Shown: positions 34,763 to 43,972, counted from the first letter of the stretch. The stretch is 64,000 nt of DNA from Parvibaculaceae bacterium PLY_AMNH_Bact1 (GCA_032881465.1 CP126168.1:3039501-3103500); one strand, 5' to 3'. The notes: generated by a model not told the origin, from the letters alone. A program made the numbers and translations.

Positions 34763-35695
34763 CTAGCCAGAGACGGCGTTTTGAATGAGGTATCCAGCTT
34801 GGCTGGCGACAACGAGTTCCTTGACGCTCTCGCCGGACCGAACCGTGACGCCGCCACGCAAGCCCTTTTTCTTCTCTTCCATTTCACCAGCAACCTTGCC
34901 GCCATACTCGGCGGTATAGCCAAACGTGATGCCTTGTTTGGTGTCGGCGTTCCGGTCAATGAAATTCATGGAGATGTGATTTCCCCACACACGCGCGAGA
35001 CTTGCGTCTTGACCTTTCTTGGCGATGTTCAGACGCGACTGCCCGACATGGATGCGCTCCACCTCAAACACCTCGGCCATTTGGGCGGCGTTCACGACGC
35101 CCTTGTCGCCACTGTTTCCGTGAACGGCTTTCACCATATCAGGATGACGGCGGAGGACGCTGTAGGGACGCTGACCAAACGTCATTTCATTTGGCCGCAT
35201 GAGCGGCTGGTCGAGTGCATCCATGATCGTATCAATGGGCGTGGAGTTGACGTAGTCGTCGAACTGAGCAGTACCCGAAAGCGCGACCGTCAATCCGGCA
35301 GCATATGACGCGGCGGCGAACATCAACTCGGCTGTACGGACCTCACGGTCCAGCGCGACATAGTCGGTGAGCTGTTGAACAGCATGACCTTTCGGATTGT
35401 AGTTGGCCGGAGCCCCGTCAATGTCTGCTTGAGGAATGAAGTCGTCCAAACCGAAATCCTCGGTATGGCCGGTTTCTTCTTCCGACGTCAGATCGATCAT
35501 GTTCGGCTCAGATTTGCGGCCCACTTTCGTATCAGGCCGAGCGAACGTTTCCTCTACTGGGAACTTGTTGTATTTGAATTCACTCTTGCCAACGACCACG
35601 CGCGGCAGCACATCATCAGCAATATACCGCTGGTTACGATAGGCGATGGCGATGGCGACAAGCACTGGATCAGTAGGGAATGGGAACTGCGACAT
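34763..35695 (-). CDS. Major capsid protein
   Basis: A 310-aa protein. FPTDPVLVAIAIAYRNQRYI, ADDVLPRVVVGKSEFKYNKF and KVGRKSEPNMIDLTSEEETG near the N terminus, and MRPNEMTFGQRPYSVLRRHP with HGNSGDKGVVNAAQMAEVFE in the middle, match capsid proteins of Mu-like (B3/D3112-type) phages with the HK97 fold. It follows the protease/scaffold and cement genes, as expected. No obvious N-terminal scaffold region is present, consistent with a separate scaffold encoded in the protease gene. Confidence 0.85.
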   Translation of the reverse strand: MSQFPFPTDPVLVAIAIAYRNQRYIADDVLPRVVVGKSEFKYNKFPVEETFARPDTKVGRKSEPNMIDLTSEEETGHTEDFGLDDFIPQADIDGAPANYNPKGHAVQQLTDYVALDREVRTAELMFAAASYAAGLTVALSGTAQFDDYVNSTPIDTIMDALDQPLMRPNEMTFGQRPYSVLRRHPDMVKAVHGNSGDKGVVNAAQMAEVFEVERIHVGQSRLNIAKKGQDASLARVWGNHISMNFIDRNADTKQGITFGYTAEYGGKVAGEMEEKKKGLRGGVTVRSGESVKELVVASQAGYLIQNAVSG

Positions 35696-35741
35696 TTTGG
35701 TCTCCTAGAAAAATCAAATCAGTTTGAAGGCATCAGAGAGT

Positions 35742-36113
35742 TCAGCCTTGGAGAGTTCCCCGTGACATGAGGCATGAGCCGATGTCGCCCAACACTCCGG
35801 CAACTTCGGCGTGCCCGATGATCTCGGCATTTACACCAGCTGCAGGCGCAGCAACCACCGCCCTTCCTGTTGCGTCAGAAGTAAGAGGATCGCCCTTAGC
35901 GACCGTTCCGCCGTATTCAACCTCGACCAGGCCAGTGCGGTGAACGTCAATACGTTCTCCATCGGCAGTATCAAGCTCATGGGTCACCCCCATGAGCGCG
36001 GCAGCGCTTCCATCAGCCAAAGATACTTGGCCGTCGGCCGTATCGTGTTTGGCGATGCGGTACTTCTGTAGCGCACCAACAGCGATGTAGTTTTTTGTCA
36101 ATCCGGGGTTCAA
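35742..36113 (-). CDS. Capsid cement protein (DUF2190)
   Basis: A 123-aa protein (NYIAVGALQKYRIAKHDTAD, AALMGVTHELDTADGERIDV, GTVAKGDPLTSDATGRAVVA) matching the DUF2190 family of capsid decoration proteins, found upstream of capsid genes in many tailed phages. These small beta proteins stabilise the HK97-type shell. Confidence 0.83.
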   Translation of the reverse strand: MNPGLTKNYIAVGALQKYRIAKHDTADGQVSLADGSAAALMGVTHELDTADGERIDVHRTGLVEVEYGGTVAKGDPLTSDATGRAVVAAPAAGVNAEIIGHAEVAGVLGDIGSCLMSRGTLQG

Positions 36114-36148
36114 AGCCTTATCTCCTGGTTGAGTGGCGCAGCCTGTGC

Positions 36149-37285
36149 TTACGTCCGGGTTTTCTTCACATGCGCGACGGCATCAGCTGTCGATACCTCT
36201 CGACCGGCCGCGCGTTCACTTTCCTGGAACTCGACAGCCTCATTCGCAAGCGCATGCGGATCGTCACCAATGGCGACTGCACCGTCCTCAGCGCTCACCT
36301 CACCAAAGTCGATGACGGCCCCGCTCTTTTTCAAAAGACCGAGGAACCAATCGCGCCGGTTGGTTTTGACCTTGCCGTCGCCCTCGCCGAACTCAAGCCT
36401 CTCTGTCTTGTCGAGCCCGTCCATAAAGTCGAGTGCTTCTGGGATTACGCCTGGCGCGAGCTTGCCTGCATCGACAAGAGCCAGCAGCTCACGCTCATTG
36501 TCCTTGCGGTCATCGGCTTTCTGCTTCTCAGCAAAGTCGGCGCGCTCTTCGTCAAACGTCTTTTTGTCTGCCGCGAGCTTCGCAGCTTCAGCATCGATCT
36601 CTTCTTGTGTCTTGCCCACGGGAGCTTCCTTTCTCACTTGTTCTGAAAATGCAGACGAGGTCTCACTGGCGGCATCGGCTTTTGCACTCAAGCGTCCGGC
36701 GTCTCGGAACATGTCTTCAATCGCCCAGCTCTCAATAGCCTTGTTCGCTTCTTCCTCTCCGCGTTCTGCAACCAGAAAATCGCGGAATGCCTGCGCTAAG
36801 CGGCCAATTGATGAAATGGCCCACGACATAGACCGCAAGCCATCCTCTTCACCAAACTCAATGGTGATGGTGCCTTCTTCGTCGTCTGAGAACTCGATCC
36901 CCTCCATGCCCTTCACGGCCGGGGGTTGTGCCCCTAGAAAAGCAACATGACGGAGAGAGTAGGTGCCAGGCTTTGGGTTGCCTGGCGCATCCGGCAGATA
37001 GAAGGAAGCTGACCGCTTCTTGTAGAGTTCCTTATCGACCCATTCTGCGAATTCCGGTTGAACTGCACGGGGCGTCGCGTAGAGAGAGCCGTCTTTGGCA
37101 GTTACGCTTTCGATCCAACCATAGGCTGGCTTGTTGTCCTTTGGGTGCCCGACCACGATAGGTGCTTCGTGTACGCTGGGATCGTAGGCCGCAGCCGTTG
37201 CGGCCACGTCAGCATCCGAGAAGGACATGCCATCGCCGGAGCTACCTACATGCGTACCTGATTGAAAAATCTGAAACCGCTTCAC
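36149..37285 (-). CDS. Phage head protease with scaffold region (Mu gpI-like)
   Basis: About 378 aa from a GTG at 37285 (KRFQIFQSGTHVGSSGDGMS), the usual start of this family; the frame also opens at 37372. The N-terminal half carries HEAPIVVGHPKDNKPAYGWI and a later RSASFYLPD with LRHVAFLGAQPPAVKGM, as in Mu-type proteases. The C-terminal ~200 residues are charged coiled coil (EEIDAEAAKLAADKKTFDEE), a scaffold-like region. In Mu the gene also produces scaffold Z from an internal start. An internal start here is possible but not proven. Confidence 0.8.
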   Translation of the reverse strand: MKRFQIFQSGTHVGSSGDGMSFSDADVAATAAAYDPSVHEAPIVVGHPKDNKPAYGWIESVTAKDGSLYATPRAVQPEFAEWVDKELYKKRSASFYLPDAPGNPKPGTYSLRHVAFLGAQPPAVKGMEGIEFSDDEEGTITIEFGEEDGLRSMSWAISSIGRLAQAFRDFLVAERGEEEANKAIESWAIEDMFRDAGRLSAKADAASETSSAFSEQVRKEAPVGKTQEEIDAEAAKLAADKKTFDEERADFAEKQKADDRKDNERELLALVDAGKLAPGVIPEALDFMDGLDKTERLEFGEGDGKVKTNRRDWFLGLLKKSGAVIDFGEVSAEDGAVAIGDDPHALANEAVEFQESERAAGREVSTADAVAHVKKTRT

Positions 37286-37639
37286 TTGTGAGGCCCGTCT
37301 TTTTGTGACTTGATGACGGACACCTTCCCGCCGAACCAAAACGGAAAACATCCCGACAGATGTCGGGGTCATGCCTCAAAGTGCAGAGAAGCAGGCGCAC
37401 GAGATCTCGCCCGGATTTTGTGAGGCTTCGGCGCTCAGGCGTAACTTCACCGGAAACAAGCAGCCGAACGCGCCCAAATCGCCCAAATGCGCGTTGCAAA
37501 ATGCGTTGCAGGATTTTCAGGCCATGGATGTGGCGGCGGGAACGCTCTCAGGCGCTGAGACAGCCTCTATGACGATTTTCGGGATTTGGGGTTTTTCGAG
37601 AGAATGGGGACTCAAAACCAGGCAATTGAGCCCGCGACC
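37286..37639 (-). other. Gap between the gpF and protease genes
   Basis: About 350 bp without a convincing gene inside the late operon, unusual where neighbours otherwise overlap. It contains the dyad at 37352-37367, 67 bp upstream of the protease start. It may hold a promoter that boosts capsid genes. Small open frames here lack ribosome-binding sites. Confidence 0.5.
37352..37367. promoter_or_regulatory. Dyad CCCGACA-N2-TGTCGGG, copy 2
   Basis: A perfect 7-bp inverted repeat with a 2-bp centre, 67 bp upstream of the protease start. The same arms occur at 43952-43967, 64 bp upstream of the endolysin start. It may be an activator-binding site or a compact terminator. Confidence 0.6.
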
Positions 37640-38350
37640 CTACCCGCCCAGACGGGCGGGCTCGTTCGCGGGCTGACCGGGGTTCCAGGCGAAGCCCGGA
37701 TCGATACCTTCAGGCACCGTGATTCGCACCCTCCCCTCAGGCGTATTGACCTCAGCATCTCTCATTCGGATCTCAGGCGCTTTCTCAGAGACCTTGAGAC
37801 CCAGCCTTTTCACGTCGCGCGCAGAGAGCGATTGCACACGGCATCGACATCCCCATCCATTGGGCGGCCCGTGGGTTGTCCAGAAAGGATCATCAACCGG
37901 CAAGATCGTATTGTGCCACGCCTGATGCTCTGGCCTGGTGTTATCGTCCCGGACAGCGACATAGCGCGCGAAGGGTCGGCGAGACTTTTGTCGTTCAACC
38001 TGTTGCCAGCGGCCACTTGCATAGACCCCGCGCATATTGGTTTGAAAGATCACCCGGCTCCGCCACCCGCGCCCGCCATTGTAGGACCAGCCATGCCGCG
38101 CAACGATGTCGTCAAACTCTTTGCGGAACTGGTCGAGTGTCTTGCCTTCGGCTATGGCCTCTCCAACCGCCTCCTGAAAATCCTTGACGAGGTCATCTTT
38201 CATTGCCCCGGCAACGACAAATGTCCGCGCATGTTGATCCTGCCAGATGTCCGTCCAGGCGCGAGTGCCAAGCCGCAGCTTTGAGCGAAAGAAGTCTATC
38301 GCTTCTTTGAAATGAACCGGCTCTGCATTGACAGTGAAGTCGGATGCCAT
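37640..38350 (-). CDS. Phage head morphogenesis protein (Mu gpF-like)
   Basis: A 236-aa protein. EAIDFFRSKLRLGTRAWTDI, TNMRGVYASGRWQQVERQKS and WHNTILPVDDPFWTTHGPPN, then GWGCRCRVQSLSARDV near the C terminus, are the signature of the minor head protein F/SPP1 gp7 family, whose C-terminal CRC motif is conserved. It acts at the portal vertex during head assembly. It lies 4 bp after the portal gene. Confidence 0.87.
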   Translation of the reverse strand: MASDFTVNAEPVHFKEAIDFFRSKLRLGTRAWTDIWQDQHARTFVVAGAMKDDLVKDFQEAVGEAIAEGKTLDQFRKEFDDIVARHGWSYNGGRGWRSRVIFQTNMRGVYASGRWQQVERQKSRRPFARYVAVRDDNTRPEHQAWHNTILPVDDPFWTTHGPPNGWGCRCRVQSLSARDVKRLGLKVSEKAPEIRMRDAEVNTPEGRVRITVPEGIDPGFAWNPGQPANEPARLGG

Positions 38351-38354
38351 GAGA

Positions 38355-39839
38355 TCAGTCGCCGTCTTGCACGTCTGATTGCCCTGTGAGCTGAGCCAAT
38401 GCCAGGCCCTCGCGCATCAAGACGGAGAAGGCGTCCAGATCGAGCCCGTCTCCGATCTGCTCTAGGCTCTCCTGGAACTCCACCAGCGTCTTCGCCTTTG
38501 TCAGAGCTTTGCGAATGTCGCCAATGAGTTTCGTTTGAACCGGCTCCGCCAACCCTTCCAGCTGCCGCACCAGGCCGTCTACTTCATCGTCATCCGCTTC
38601 TGCAAAAGAGGCATCCGGGTTGCCAGGCAGGCCGGGAAGGATCTTCTGCGCCGGAGTGGGCACACGCTCATAGCCGGGACCGTACACCTCTTCGATCCGT
38701 TCAGTCGTGGGTTGAAAGCCCATTGCAAAGAGCTTTTCGTCTCGTTCCGCAACGGCGTTTAAATCTTCCGCCTGTTCAAGCTTCCGAAAAACACGTGGCG
38801 ACTTAGCACCCGGAAAGTTCCACTCCGTGAGCCAAAGTGCAGGACCTTTATTGAAACTGCCGCAATTGAGATCAGCGTCTGACTTCGTGACCTCTTCACG
38901 CACATCCATATGCACATCGGCGGCACCTGATCCGATGCCTGAGGCTTTGGCATCCGTGGTCATGGTTTGGCTCAAGATGACTTTTGAGACCGCGCCCTCC
39001 ATCCGGTCATAGAAGGCACCATAGTCAATCGCGCCTGAGCGCTTTGCCTCCAGCAGCTCAAGCATCATGCCTTCTGGGAGGATGACGGCGCTGTCTGTCT
39101 GGATAGCCGATGCTGCTGCAAGCAACTTATCCTGGTCAGTTTTTGTGCTGTTGGGACCAAACTCCCCAACCACCGTTGGCTGCCCAAATTTGTCCTGGTA
39201 GTAGGCCCAGAATTTGATGTTGTTCTTTTTAAACCAGACCGGCCAATAGCAATAATAGCCAAGACCGCGCCCATAGGGCTCATCATCATTGTCCGCGCCT
39301 GTCGCGAAGGTCCAGAACTTGCGCGGCGGCATCAGCTCCCCTTCGGCGGACTTGTTGAGGGTCAACAATCTCAGGCCGCCGTCCATGTCCCAGCGAAAGC
39401 GTTTGGCTTTCCGCACCTTGATATCTTCAAGGACGAACTGAGTGCCGTCCTTCGCCCACATGCACTCCCCAACCGCGTAGCCATAGAAGACGCCGTTCAG
39501 CATCTTGTCGGTGTGGTCGTCGAACTCCAGATTATTGAGGTTCTCCCGAAGCGCATCAGCGGCTTTCACGCTTGCGGCGTCATCGGAACCGGGTGTGACT
39601 TCCCATTCGGCGCTGATGACAGACCGCTTTCTCTGCTGGAAGCAACTTTGCACCTGATCGTCGCGCAGCAGCTCCTCGTAGATTTTCAGATCTCCACCCC
39701 GAGACATGAGAATAGGGTCACTGTTCGGCCGCATGGTTCCGAAATAGCCAAGCGTGATGTCAAGCCCATCACCACTAGTCGAGATCTCCTGCATCTCTGG
39801 TGCAGCGGTGGGCGCTGCCTGCGTTACGTCATCACCCAT
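38355..39839 (-). CDS. Portal protein (Mu gp29-like, DUF935)
   Basis: A 494-aa protein of the DUF935 portal family: YEELLRDDQVQSCFQQRKRS, VISAEWEVTPGSDDAASVKA, YGRGLGYYCYWPVWFKKNNI and KFWAYYQDKFGQPTVVGEFG are typical. It forms the dodecameric DNA entry ring and partners the terminase encoded just upstream. It starts 2 bp after the terminase stop. Confidence 0.9.
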   Translation of the reverse strand: MGDDVTQAAPTAAPEMQEISTSGDGLDITLGYFGTMRPNSDPILMSRGGDLKIYEELLRDDQVQSCFQQRKRSVISAEWEVTPGSDDAASVKAADALRENLNNLEFDDHTDKMLNGVFYGYAVGECMWAKDGTQFVLEDIKVRKAKRFRWDMDGGLRLLTLNKSAEGELMPPRKFWTFATGADNDDEPYGRGLGYYCYWPVWFKKNNIKFWAYYQDKFGQPTVVGEFGPNSTKTDQDKLLAAASAIQTDSAVILPEGMMLELLEAKRSGAIDYGAFYDRMEGAVSKVILSQTMTTDAKASGIGSGAADVHMDVREEVTKSDADLNCGSFNKGPALWLTEWNFPGAKSPRVFRKLEQAEDLNAVAERDEKLFAMGFQPTTERIEEVYGPGYERVPTPAQKILPGLPGNPDASFAEADDDEVDGLVRQLEGLAEPVQTKLIGDIRKALTKAKTLVEFQESLEQIGDGLDLDAFSVLMREGLALAQLTGQSDVQDGD

Positions 39840-39841
39840 GT

Positions 39842-41488
39842 CTAGAACCCGTCCATATTGTTGCGCCCGGCCACTGTGCCAAAGCCGGTGCTTGTCCGTT
39901 CCGCTGATGGCACTTCACCGAATGCCGGAACACTTGCCCGCGTCTGACCGCTCGATTGAAAATCAATGACCTTGGGATCTTGCCGACTGGCGTAATATGC
40001 CAATGCACCGGCAATACCCGTATCCCCATGGCGATCATAGCCGTCCGCGCCTTTGCCACTGTATCCATCTGGCACCTTTGCAACACCGCCCACCACCTGA
40101 ATGGCCTGATGATCTGAGAGAATGTCTGCATCGTTTGGCAACTGAACGGATTTGTCATCGAAGGCGCTGCGGTAGGGCTCCATGTTTGCGCGATACCAGG
40201 CTTGATTGAGTTTCACCTGATGGATAGCTTCGCCAAAGTTCTCATTGGCGGTTTCCGCCAGGTACTCACCATTGCCTGTTGCGTCCATTGCGCCTGCCAG
40301 AAAGCGTGGCATGCCCCTTATGATGTAGAACAGAATGATTTTCTGCATCGCATAGGGAGCTTTCCGCAACTCCAACACAAACCGCGACCGGCGTGTCAGA
40401 TTTGTGAGTATCTGGCCTCCAACAATCGACGTCATGTCGCCATGCCGACCGAAGTCTTCCCCAAAGTAAGACCACAGCGCGGGGTCAAAATCCTGCAAGA
40501 TTGATAGGAGATTTGTGTTGCACCAGTCGCGCGTAAAGGCAGCACGAATTTTAAGGGGTGCAGTTGCCACTTCCTCCGGCACCGCCCATCGAATGATAGG
40601 AATACCGTCAATCATGCAGCTCTCAATCTGAATACGCGTAAGGAAAGAACCGTCCCCCTCACCCGGGATACACTCCAGCTCTTGTTTGCGGGCGACATCG
40701 CGCGTGCCGTATGCCCCGACAATGAGGTCCAACCATTCCTGTTTGCCCTCATCAGTTGCTTCCCACCCGCGCACCAGACACACACGTTCATAAAGCCCAT
40801 TATCGACAGCAGTCTGGAAGGGGATGAAATGAAGCGAGAACGGAGGTTCACCAGACTTAGCGTCAGCGATCAGTTCATTGAATGGGTTCTTCACGCCATT
40901 GTGCGTGGAGATTACTCTGATCTTGCCACCCCAGATGAGCAAAGCATTCACAGCATCCAGCACACCGCGCACATCAATATGGAAGGCCGCTTCATCGATA
41001 ACGACAACACCCTGGAGACCCCGAATGTTCTCCGGCCGAGATGACAGAGCTTCAACACGGAACCCTGAAGCGAACCGGACACGATAGGCAGAAATCTCGT
41101 TGGCACTTCCGTCCTCACGTTGCTCCTTGAAGACGAACTCTTCAATCTCCCCCAGCTCGCCGGAAACAACTTTTGCGAAGTGCGCGACATAACCTATGAA
41201 CTCCCGGCCTTTGTCCTTCGTGTCGCCAATGTAAAAAACGTTGTCGCCACCCTCAGTTCGTTTGGTTGCTGCGATTAACGTGTCGTCCAGAGCTTCGGCA
41301 AATGTGATCCCGGTTCGCCGACCTTTTTCTGCGAGTTTCAACGTGGACGTATCGGCCAGCCAATCCTTTTGATGCTGCATAAGGATGCCGTCGGCAAACG
41401 GGTCCAGATCGTCGGGGATATCCGATCCGCGCGGCAACTCTTCTGGGAGAACTTCATCATGTTCAAAGCTCGGAATGAGGTCACTCAT
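39842..41488 (-). CDS. Terminase large subunit (Mu gp28-like)
   Basis: A 548-aa protein. The ATPase part has LKLAEKGRRTGITFAEALDD (Walker A-like region) and GLQGVVVIDEAAFHIDVRGV (Walker B, DEA), then IRVISTHNGVKNP (coupling motif). A nuclease region follows (ALWSYFGEDFGRHGDMTSIV and DATGNGEYLAETANENFGEA), with acidic residues typical of terminases. It packages DNA by headful cutting outside the prophage ends, as in Mu. It overlaps the gp27-like gene by 4 bp. Confidence 0.9.
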   Translation of the reverse strand: MSDLIPSFEHDEVLPEELPRGSDIPDDLDPFADGILMQHQKDWLADTSTLKLAEKGRRTGITFAEALDDTLIAATKRTEGGDNVFYIGDTKDKGREFIGYVAHFAKVVSGELGEIEEFVFKEQREDGSANEISAYRVRFASGFRVEALSSRPENIRGLQGVVVIDEAAFHIDVRGVLDAVNALLIWGGKIRVISTHNGVKNPFNELIADAKSGEPPFSLHFIPFQTAVDNGLYERVCLVRGWEATDEGKQEWLDLIVGAYGTRDVARKQELECIPGEGDGSFLTRIQIESCMIDGIPIIRWAVPEEVATAPLKIRAAFTRDWCNTNLLSILQDFDPALWSYFGEDFGRHGDMTSIVGGQILTNLTRRSRFVLELRKAPYAMQKIILFYIIRGMPRFLAGAMDATGNGEYLAETANENFGEAIHQVKLNQAWYRANMEPYRSAFDDKSVQLPNDADILSDHQAIQVVGGVAKVPDGYSGKGADGYDRHGDTGIAGALAYYASRQDPKVIDFQSSGQTRASVPAFGEVPSAERTSTGFGTVAGRNNMDGF

Positions 41489-42072
41489 TTGTCCGCTTTC
41501 TTTACGCCCAGAACTTCTCGTCGAATTTGATCAACCACCTTTCGGCTCAAGCCTTGTTCTTCTGCAACGCCAGCTACTTTGTCGGCGGTGTCTTCAATGA
41601 AGTTGTCTTGCTTCAGTTTGGCCGCACGCAGGTTGGCACCGCGCGCCAGCTCCAATTCCTTCACCGCTTTTGCAGCTGAACCCAACACCTTGATCGACGG
41701 GCTATCCCCTTCAAGGGTGCTATCAATGATCACGTCATAGATGAGCGTCTTAAGGGTCTCACCGAGCAGCAGGCCAACGTCTCCATCAGGCTGTTCATCC
41801 ATGCGTTCCGCAAAGATGCCAGCAACCTCTCGCGCCTGCATCATCTTGCGCCCCTGCGTCGCGAGATTTAGCGAATAGCGATTGAACGCAGATGACGAGA
41901 TGGGATCGCATCCAATGCCAAGAAGATGATTGTTCAACTCTTCCCGGATTTCTTCCTGGGTCCGCTTGCGTTCATTGAGCGCCTTGATGGCATCAACGAC
42001 AAATGGGCCTGCCTCATCGGGCAGCTGGTCAATGCTTGAGATGCGGCCACGGCCTTGCCTGCGGCGGGACAT
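41485..42072 (-). CDS. Mu gp27-like protein (DUF3486), probable small terminase
   Basis: A 195-aa protein starting MSRRRQGRGRISSIDQLPDE, typical of the DUF3486 family, with a helix-turn-helix-like region (KRTQEEIREELNNHLLGIGC). It lies directly upstream of the large terminase and probably recognises phage ends for packaging initiation. Its stop and start overlap both neighbours. Confidence 0.83.
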   Translation of the reverse strand: MSRRRQGRGRISSIDQLPDEAGPFVVDAIKALNERKRTQEEIREELNNHLLGIGCDPISSSAFNRYSLNLATQGRKMMQAREVAGIFAERMDEQPDGDVGLLLGETLKTLIYDVIIDSTLEGDSPSIKVLGSAAKAVKELELARGANLRAAKLKQDNFIEDTADKVAGVAEEQGLSRKVVDQIRREVLGVKKADK

Positions 42073-42371
42073 TACGACCTCCTTGCAGACGGCCGCGCGA
42101 CACCTTCAAGGCTCGTCCGCAATGCCAGGTGATCTTCTCCACGCTCAGTGATCTCTGCGACAACGAGCCCCATTGCTGCTGTTCGGATTACTGCTCCAGT
42201 CTCTTCAAGGTGCAGAATGTCGCTTCGGATAACCGTGCGGGACACATCGTGGCCAGCTTGACTTGTGAGACGGACCAGCAGAGTGTCGTTTAGCTTTCGG
42301 TCATGGGTTTTGGACAGGCCTTCCAAGATGATGAGACGGCGCTGCTCTTTCAGATGGTCTTCCCAACTCAT
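42072..42371 (-). CDS. Mu gp26-like winged-helix protein
   Basis: A 99-aa protein (EDHLKEQRRLIILEGLSKTH, HDVSRTVIRSDILHLEETGA) with a winged-helix pattern, resembling small DNA-binding proteins found before gp27 in Mu-like phages. Its role is unclear; it may help packaging or transcription. It shares a base with the gp27 start. Confidence 0.65.
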   Translation of the reverse strand: MSWEDHLKEQRRLIILEGLSKTHDRKLNDTLLVRLTSQAGHDVSRTVIRSDILHLEETGAVIRTAAMGLVVAEITERGEDHLALRTSLEGVARPSARRS

Positions 42372-42769
42372 CGCTCTGGTTTCCTCAAATAGTCGTCCAT
42401 TGTTTGAACTTGGTTTCGAAGAGCGCTCATCGTTTCCTTCATGGCTTCTTGATTTACGATGACCCGTTGAACTTCCCGTTGTGTTGGCATGTGCGCCTGG
42501 TTGCTTTCCAGATCCTTCATGCGGTCCTTAAGTTCACCAGCAGTGTTAGAGCGGCGATTGTCAATTTCGTGGGCGAACTCCCAGAGCTTGTCTGTCTGCT
42601 CTGTGTCTACAGCTGAATGCTGCAACGCGGTTAGGTCCGTGCGGAGTGCGTTGGTTTCTGACTGGTTGGCGGCTTGCTTCATATGAAAGAAGACGTAGAT
42701 CGCAGCGCCAAAAGAGATCGCAGTGGTTACCACGTCCCAAATCAAACGTATCCATTCCGGACTAGCCAT
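42368..42769 (-). CDS. Membrane-anchored coiled-coil phage protein (DUF2730-like)
   Basis: About 133 aa from the ATG at 42769. One N-terminal membrane helix (IWDVVTTAISFGAAIYVFFH) is followed by a long charged coiled coil. This resembles the DUF2730/gp25 family in Mu-like phages and could serve in lysis (spanin- or holin-associated). It sits between the holin and gp26-like genes. Confidence 0.6.
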   Translation of the reverse strand: MASPEWIRLIWDVVTTAISFGAAIYVFFHMKQAANQSETNALRTDLTALQHSAVDTEQTDKLWEFAHEIDNRRSNTAGELKDRMKDLESNQAHMPTQREVQRVIVNQEAMKETMSALRNQVQTMDDYLRKPER

Positions 42770-43319
42770 TGGCGGCACCGCCATTCCGACCATTCAACAC
42801 TGCGTTCATGATCTCGTTCTTACGAGACGAACTCGCCGACGATCCGAAATAGTAATTCGCGATTTGCCCGACCAATCCGCCGAGCACACCAAGCATCACC
42901 TGAAGCGGAGCTGTTGACGCCGAGGGGAGGTCTACAAAAATCAGCGCGCCAAGTATGGAAAAGAAACCAACCAATGCAGCGCTGGCAATATAGCCCGGCA
43001 TCTTATCTTTGGTTTGCATCTGGCGTTTCCGCGCACTGTCTCTGTCGCCCGCGTGAATGCGTTCGACATCGATTTCCAGCTCGCGCATTTTCTCCGCAAA
43101 ACGGTTCTCTTCAGCTTTGAGCTTGTGCAGGTCCTCAGCCGAGGCGCCCTGAATTGCCAGCATGGCTTCGTCAATCTTGTCGGAAGCTCTCTCCTCACCC
43201 AGAAGCGCGCCGGTCACCGCACGCGCAGCCATGCCAGCCAAAGGCCCACCAAAGGCGGTTGCAATCGTGGGCGCTACTGTTCCCAGAACTCCCTTTGCTG
43301 CATCCCATATATCGCTCAT
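42762..43319 (-). CDS. Holin (3TM type)
   Basis: About 185 aa from the ATG at 43319, overlapping the endolysin stop. An N-terminal hydrophobic segment (GGPLAGMAARAVTGALLG), a charged middle (EDLHKLKAEENRFAEKMREL) and two C-terminal membrane helices (YIASAALVGFFSILGALIFV, VMLGVLGGLVGQIANYYFGS) match the three-helix holin family. It should form the membrane lesion that lets the endolysin out. Confidence 0.8.
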   Translation of the reverse strand: MSDIWDAAKGVLGTVAPTIATAFGGPLAGMAARAVTGALLGEERASDKIDEAMLAIQGASAEDLHKLKAEENRFAEKMRELEIDVERIHAGDRDSARKRQMQTKDKMPGYIASAALVGFFSILGALIFVDLPSASTAPLQVMLGVLGGLVGQIANYYFGSSASSSRKNEIMNAVLNGRNGGAANG

Positions 43320-43888
43320 GAATACGCCCTCCTCAGCCATCCGTTCAAAAATTTCTTGAGGGGTGGTTTGGCGGCAGTGAGTGCACGATAGAAACCAGCG
43401 GCTTCAGATCGAAGGGCTGGCAGCAATGCACAGAGATCGGTCTGGTCAATTGCTCGTCGCGTTGCTGGGCCAATGAGCCCGTCATCGACCACCTCAACAC
43501 CGGAAGCTCTGAGGGCGCGTTGCAAGAGCTTGTGCGCCTGCCTTGCACCCATGTTGACAGAGAGATCAAAGACCTTGATGGCGACCTCACCGGGGAGGAG
43601 ATCATAGCGAAACTTCAACCACCAAAAGTCGCGATAGATCATTGCCGCTTGAGAGCGTTCCATTGAACGCACATCAATCGCGTCAACGTCGCCATCTTTG
43701 TCAAAGTCAAAGTCATGGAAACCGTCGTCATCCACATCCAACTCGCCCACTGAATGCAGGAAACGAAGGCTAACGCCGAAGTTTGTGGCACCACCTGGAT
43801 CGTCGGGATCATCGACAAACCCGCCCTCATGTTCCAGGATAACGTCTATTGCTTTTTGAAAAGCCCATTCAGGGGAAGCGGTGTCCAT
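43316..43888 (-). CDS. Endolysin, GH108-like lysozyme with EF-hand/dockerin-like insertion
   Basis: A 190-aa protein. The catalytic start VILEHEGGFVDDPDDPGGAT, NFGVSLRF is the GH108 pattern, with the catalytic glutamate in EHEGG. Between about residues 50 and 75 is an inserted DVDDDGFHDFDFDKDGDVDA, two calcium-binding-loop-like units (DxDxDG). The C-terminal part FDLSVNMGARQAHKLLQRAL and VVDDGLIGPATRRAI is the peptidoglycan-binding end of the family. There is no signal peptide, so release depends on the holin. The insertion suggests calcium-dependent folding. Confidence 0.85.
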   Translation of the reverse strand: MDTASPEWAFQKAIDVILEHEGGFVDDPDDPGGATNFGVSLRFLHSVGELDVDDDGFHDFDFDKDGDVDAIDVRSMERSQAAMIYRDFWWLKFRYDLLPGEVAIKVFDLSVNMGARQAHKLLQRALRASGVEVVDDGLIGPATRRAIDQTDLCALLPALRSEAAGFYRALTAAKPPLKKFLNGWLRRAYS

Positions 43889-43951
43889 CTTCTCTGCCGT
43901 TCGGTTGGTTTCAACGAACAGACTTTGATGGGAAATCCCGAAATTCGTAAT

Positions 43952-43967
43952 CCCGACAAGTGTCGGG
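43952..43967. promoter_or_regulatory. Dyad CCCGACA-N2-TGTCGGG, copy 1
   Basis: Lies 5 bp after the stop of the Mor-like gene and 64 bp before the endolysin start. It has the same arms as the dyad at 37352, at almost the same distance from the next gene. It marks the start of the late block. Confidence 0.6.
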
Positions 43968-43972
43968 GTGTG

